Positions 31,656-34,063 of a DNA stretch of 34,063 bases are shown here, in pieces; position 1 is the first letter of the stretch; each line of letters opens with the position of its first letter. The notes under the pieces were generated by a model, which worked only from the letters and a program-made list of their open reading frames with translations, ran no database searches and had not been told where the DNA came from. The position numbers and the translations under genes are program-made. The stretch is from an uncultured Blautia sp. (GTDB taxonomy: Bacteria > Bacillota > Clostridia > Lachnospirales > Lachnospiraceae). Location of the stretch: the NCBI GenBank assembly GCA_934373235.1, contig CAKROW010000028.1, positions 1 to 34,063 on the forward strand, given 5' to 3'.

Positions 31656-31715
31656 TGATTATCGCGGATATACGCAGTCAAAAGCGTGATGATAAAGATT
31701 GAAAGGAGAAACATC

Positions 31716-32561
31716 ATGGGAATTAAAACCTATAACCCATATACACCGTCAAGAAGACATATGACTGGTTCTGACTTCTCTGAGATTACAGCTGCAAAGC
31801 CGGAGAAATCCCTTGTTACTTCCCTCAAGAAAAATGCAGGACGTAACAACCAGGGTAAAATCACTGTAAGACATCAGGGTGGCGGAAGCAGAAGAAAATA
31901 CAGAATCATCGACTTCAAGAGAAGAAAAGATGGAATCCCTGCAACAGTTAAAACAATCGAGTACGATCCAAACAGAACAGCTAACATCGCTCTGATCTGC
32001 TACGCAGATGGCGAGAAAGCTTACATCCTCGCTCCAGAGGGACTTAAAGTAGGCCAGAAGGTTTACAATGGTCCGGAAGCTGAGGTTCGTGTTGGAAACT
32101 GCCTCCCACTGGAGCTTATCCCAGTTGGTACTATGGTTCACAACATTGAGCTTCATCCTGGAAAAGGCGGACAGATGGTTCGTTCTGCAGGAAACGGCGC
32201 ACAGCTCATGGCTAAAGAAGGAAAGTACGCAACACTTCGTCTTCCTTCCGGTGAGATGAGAATGGTTCCGATCGTATGCCGTGCAACTGTTGGTGTAATC
32301 GGAAACGGAGATCACAACCTTATTAACATCGGTAAAGCCGGACGTAAACGTAACATGGGTATCAGACCTACAGTTCGTGGTTCCGTAATGAACCCGAATG
32401 ACCATCCACATGGTGGTGGTGAAGGTAAGACCGGTATCGGACGCCCAGGTCCTTGCACACCGTGGGGCAAACCTGCTCTCGGCCTGAAGACCAGAAAGAA
32501 AAACAAACAGTCCAACAAGTACATCGTAAGAAGACGCGATGGAAAAGCATTATCGAAATAA
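31716..32561 (+). CDS. rplB: 50S ribosomal protein L2
   Basis: 281 aa. Start at 31716 after AAAGGAGAA gives MGIKTYNPYTPSRRHMT; an in-frame GTG at 31686 lacks a site. RNA-binding stretches are QGGGSRRKYRIIDFKR, GAEVRVGNCLPLELI and, near the C-terminus, NPNDHPHGGGEGKTGIGRPG, the loop with the conserved His at the peptidyl-transferase centre. Confidence 0.98.
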   Translation: MGIKTYNPYTPSRRHMTGSDFSEITAAKPEKSLVTSLKKNAGRNNQGKITVRHQGGGSRRKYRIIDFKRRKDGIPATVKTIEYDPNRTANIALICYADGEKAYILAPEGLKVGQKVYNGPEAEVRVGNCLPLELIPVGTMVHNIELHPGKGGQMVRSAGNGAQLMAKEGKYATLRLPSGEMRMVPIVCRATVGVIGNGDHNLINIGKAGRKRNMGIRPTVRGSVMNPNDHPHGGGEGKTGIGRPGPCTPWGKPALGLKTRKKNKQSNKYIVRRRDGKALSK

Positions 32562-32576
32562 TAAGGAGGAGAAAGC

Positions 32577-32858
32577 ATGTCTCGTTCACTGAAAAAAGGA
32601 CCTTTTGCAGATCAGAGCTTACTTAAAAAAGTAGATGCCCTTAACGCTGCAAATGATAAATCCGTAATCAAAACTTGGTCTCGCCGTTCCACAATCTTCC
32701 CGTCTTTCGTAGGACATACAATCGCTGTTCATGACGGAAGAAAACATGTGCCGGTATATATCACAGAGGATATGGTAGGACACAAACTTGGTGAGTTCGT
32801 TGTAACAAGAACTTACAGAGGACACGGAAAAGACGAGAAGAAGTCCGGAGTACGCTAG
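32577..32858 (+). CDS. rpsS: 30S ribosomal protein S19
   Basis: 93 aa, with MSRSLKKGPFAD at the N-terminus, TWSRRSTIFPSFVGHTIAVHDGRKHVPV and HKLGEFVVTRTYRGHGK. It is placed as in the canonical operon, after rplB with a 15-bp gap and AAGGAGGAG. Confidence 0.98.
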   Translation: MSRSLKKGPFADQSLLKKVDALNAANDKSVIKTWSRRSTIFPSFVGHTIAVHDGRKHVPVYITEDMVGHKLGEFVVTRTYRGHGKDEKKSGVR

Positions 32859-32873
32859 TCATCAGATTTATAA

Positions 32874-32901
32874 CTGCCTGCTGTCATAAGACAGCCGGCA
32901 G
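32874..32901 (+). other. Strong hairpin in the rpsS-rplV gap
   Basis: CTGCCTGCTGTC (32874-32885) pairs with GACAGCCGGCAG (32890-32901), one mismatch, with an ATAA loop. It lies shortly after the rpsS stop. No T-tract follows. Confidence 0.6.
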
Positions 32902-32941
32902 ATAACTCAGATATCGAATTTAGGAAAGGAGGCACTTTAAG

Positions 32942-33331
32942 ATGGCAAAGGGACATAGAAGCCAGATAAAGAGAGCCAGAAACGAGAATAATAGAGAGAC
33001 AAGGCCGTCTGCAAAGTTATCTTATGCAAGAATTTCTGTTCAGAAAGCCTGCTATGTATTAGATGCTATTCGTGGTAAAGACGTACAGACAGCACTTGGT
33101 ATCCTGACATACAATCCGAGATACGCTTCCAGCGTGATCAAGAAACTTCTTGAGTCAGCAATCGCAAACGCTGAGAACAACAATGGTATGAACGCAGATA
33201 ACCTTTATGTTGCAGCATGCTATGCAGATAAGGGACCTACAATGAAGAGAATTCAGCCGAGAGCACAGGGTAGAGCTTACAGAATCGAGAAGAGAACTAG
33301 CCATATCACTGTTGTGCTTGATGAAAGGTAA
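32942..33331 (+). CDS. rplV: 50S ribosomal protein L22
   Basis: 129 aa. Conserved ARISVQKACYVLDAIRGKD and AIANAENNNGMNADNLYV near the middle, then PRAQGRAYRIEKRTSHITVV, the beta-hairpin that lines the exit tunnel. Ribosome site AAAGGAGG. Upstream lies an 83-bp gap holding one strong hairpin. Confidence 0.97.
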   Translation: MAKGHRSQIKRARNENNRETRPSAKLSYARISVQKACYVLDAIRGKDVQTALGILTYNPRYASSVIKKLLESAIANAENNNGMNADNLYVAACYADKGPTMKRIQPRAQGRAYRIEKRTSHITVVLDER

Positions 33332-33342
33332 GGAGGAAAAGC

Positions 33343-33999
33343 ATGGGACAGAAAGTTAATCCGCATGGCATTAGAGTCGGAGTAATCAAGGATTGGGATT
33401 CCAGATGGTATGCAGAAGACAAATTTGCTGACTACCTGGTAGAAGATTACAATATCAGAACATTCCTTAAAAAGAAATTATACAGCGCAGGTGTTTCCAA
33501 GATCGAGATCGAGAGAGCATCTGACAGAGTTAAGATCATCATCTACACAGCTAAGCCGGGTATCGTAATCGGTAAAGGCGGAGCTGAGATCGAGAAAGTT
33601 AAAGCTGAGCTTCAGAAATATACAGACAAGAAGCTTATCGTAGACATCAAAGAAGTTAAGAGACCAGACAGAGATGCACAGCTTGTTGCAGAGAACATTG
33701 CTCTTCAGCTTGAGAACCGTATCTCCTTCAGACGTGCAATGAAATCTACAATGCAGAGAACAATGAAGGCTGGCGCAAAGGGAATCAAGACATCCGTATC
33801 CGGACGTCTCGGCGGAGCTGATATGGCTCGTACAGAGTTCTACAGCGAGGGAACAATTCCGCTTCAGACACTTCGTGCAGATATCGATTATGGCTTTGCG
33901 GAAGCAGACACCACATATGGTAAAGTTGGTGTTAAGGCATGGGTCTACAATGGTGAGATTCTTCCGACAAAAGGAACTAAGGAAGGGAGCGATAAATAA
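33343..33999 (+). CDS. rpsC: 30S ribosomal protein S3
   Basis: 218 aa. Begins MGQKVNPHGIRVGVIKDWDS; the KH domain motif is GIVIGKGGAEIEKVK (GXXG RNA-binding loop), with the C-terminal GRLGGADMARTEF and the end VYNGEILPTKG. S3 helps form the mRNA entry site. Ribosome site AAGGAGGAAAA. Its stop overlaps the ATG of rplP by one base. Confidence 0.98.
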   Translation: MGQKVNPHGIRVGVIKDWDSRWYAEDKFADYLVEDYNIRTFLKKKLYSAGVSKIEIERASDRVKIIIYTAKPGIVIGKGGAEIEKVKAELQKYTDKKLIVDIKEVKRPDRDAQLVAENIALQLENRISFRRAMKSTMQRTMKAGAKGIKTSVSGRLGGADMARTEFYSEGTIPLQTLRADIDYGFAEADTTYGKVGVKAWVYNGEILPTKGTKEGSDK

Positions 34000-34063
34000 T
34001 GTTAATGCCAAAAAGAGTAAAACGTCGTAAACAATTCCGTGGCTCCATGAGAGGAAAAGCCCT
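33999..34063 (+). CDS. rplP: 50S ribosomal protein L16, 3' end cut by window
   Basis: Only 21 codons are visible: MLMPKRVKRRKQFRGSMRGK, the well-conserved N-terminus of L16. It starts on the last base of the rpsC stop codon (TAATG), so translation is coupled; GGAAGGGAG lies upstream. The rest is outside the window. Confidence 0.95.
   Translation, partial: MLMPKRVKRRKQFRGSMRGKA

Overview
The window looks like the chromosome of a Gram-positive, endospore-forming clostridium, most likely a gut Lachnospiraceae member (Blautia/Ruminococcus-like). This rests on the spoIIA and spoVA sporulation operons, a T-box in front of valS, strong purine-rich ribosome binding sites, a clostridial murB-rapZ-whiA-crh cluster and the S10 ribosomal protein operon. 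The taxon is an inference from gene content; no rRNA lies in the window. No mobile element, CRISPR array or tRNA gene was found. Nearly all of it is orderly core chromosome, so most surprises are regulatory RNAs, small proteins and degenerate enzymes.

Layout. 1-3252 (+): a sugar-acid operon of an IlvD/Edd-type dehydratase (5'-truncated), a PfkB-type 2-keto-3-deoxygluconate kinase and a KDPG aldolase, which together form a semi-phosphorylative Entner-Doudoroff route. 3480-4259: uridine phosphorylase. 4326-8905: an ABC exporter pair (ATPase plus an FtsX-type permease carrying a roughly 500-residue coiled coil). 9038-9933: a 50-residue unknown protein and a FUSC/aromatic-acid-exporter-like membrane protein. 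10048-13149: promoter, valine T-box and valS. 13165-15243: an LTA-synthase-family sulfatase-fold enzyme. 15372-18062: folC, a 50-residue unknown protein and a zinc-ribbon/TPR membrane protein. 18208-19695: spoIIAA-spoIIAB-sigF.

From 19755 to 23860 the genes are mainly on the minus strand: queT with a probable preQ1 riboswitch, and a five-gene spoVA operon (AB-AC-AD-AE-AA) behind a sigma-G-like promoter. Between them, on the plus strand, is a small unknown gene preceded by an apparently structured leader with its own promoter and terminator. 24009-27852 (+): tcdA, murB, rapZ, whiA and a Crh-like HPr paralogue with Glu in place of the catalytic His15. 27990-29048: a membrane protein that resembles a SipW-type signal peptidase whose catalytic residues appear to be lost.

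29362 to the end: the S10 operon (rpsJ, rplC, rplD, rplW, rplB, rpsS, rplV, rpsC, start of rplP). It is driven by a strong promoter with an A-tract upstream and a roughly 220-nt leader that folds on paper into a multi-branched structure. Perfect or near-perfect hairpins sit in three of its intercistronic gaps. No obviously new multi-gene defence or mobile system is visible. The best candidates for undescribed biology are the 20454-20626 leader RNA, the degenerate SipW-like protein, the S10 leader and the two 50-residue proteins.
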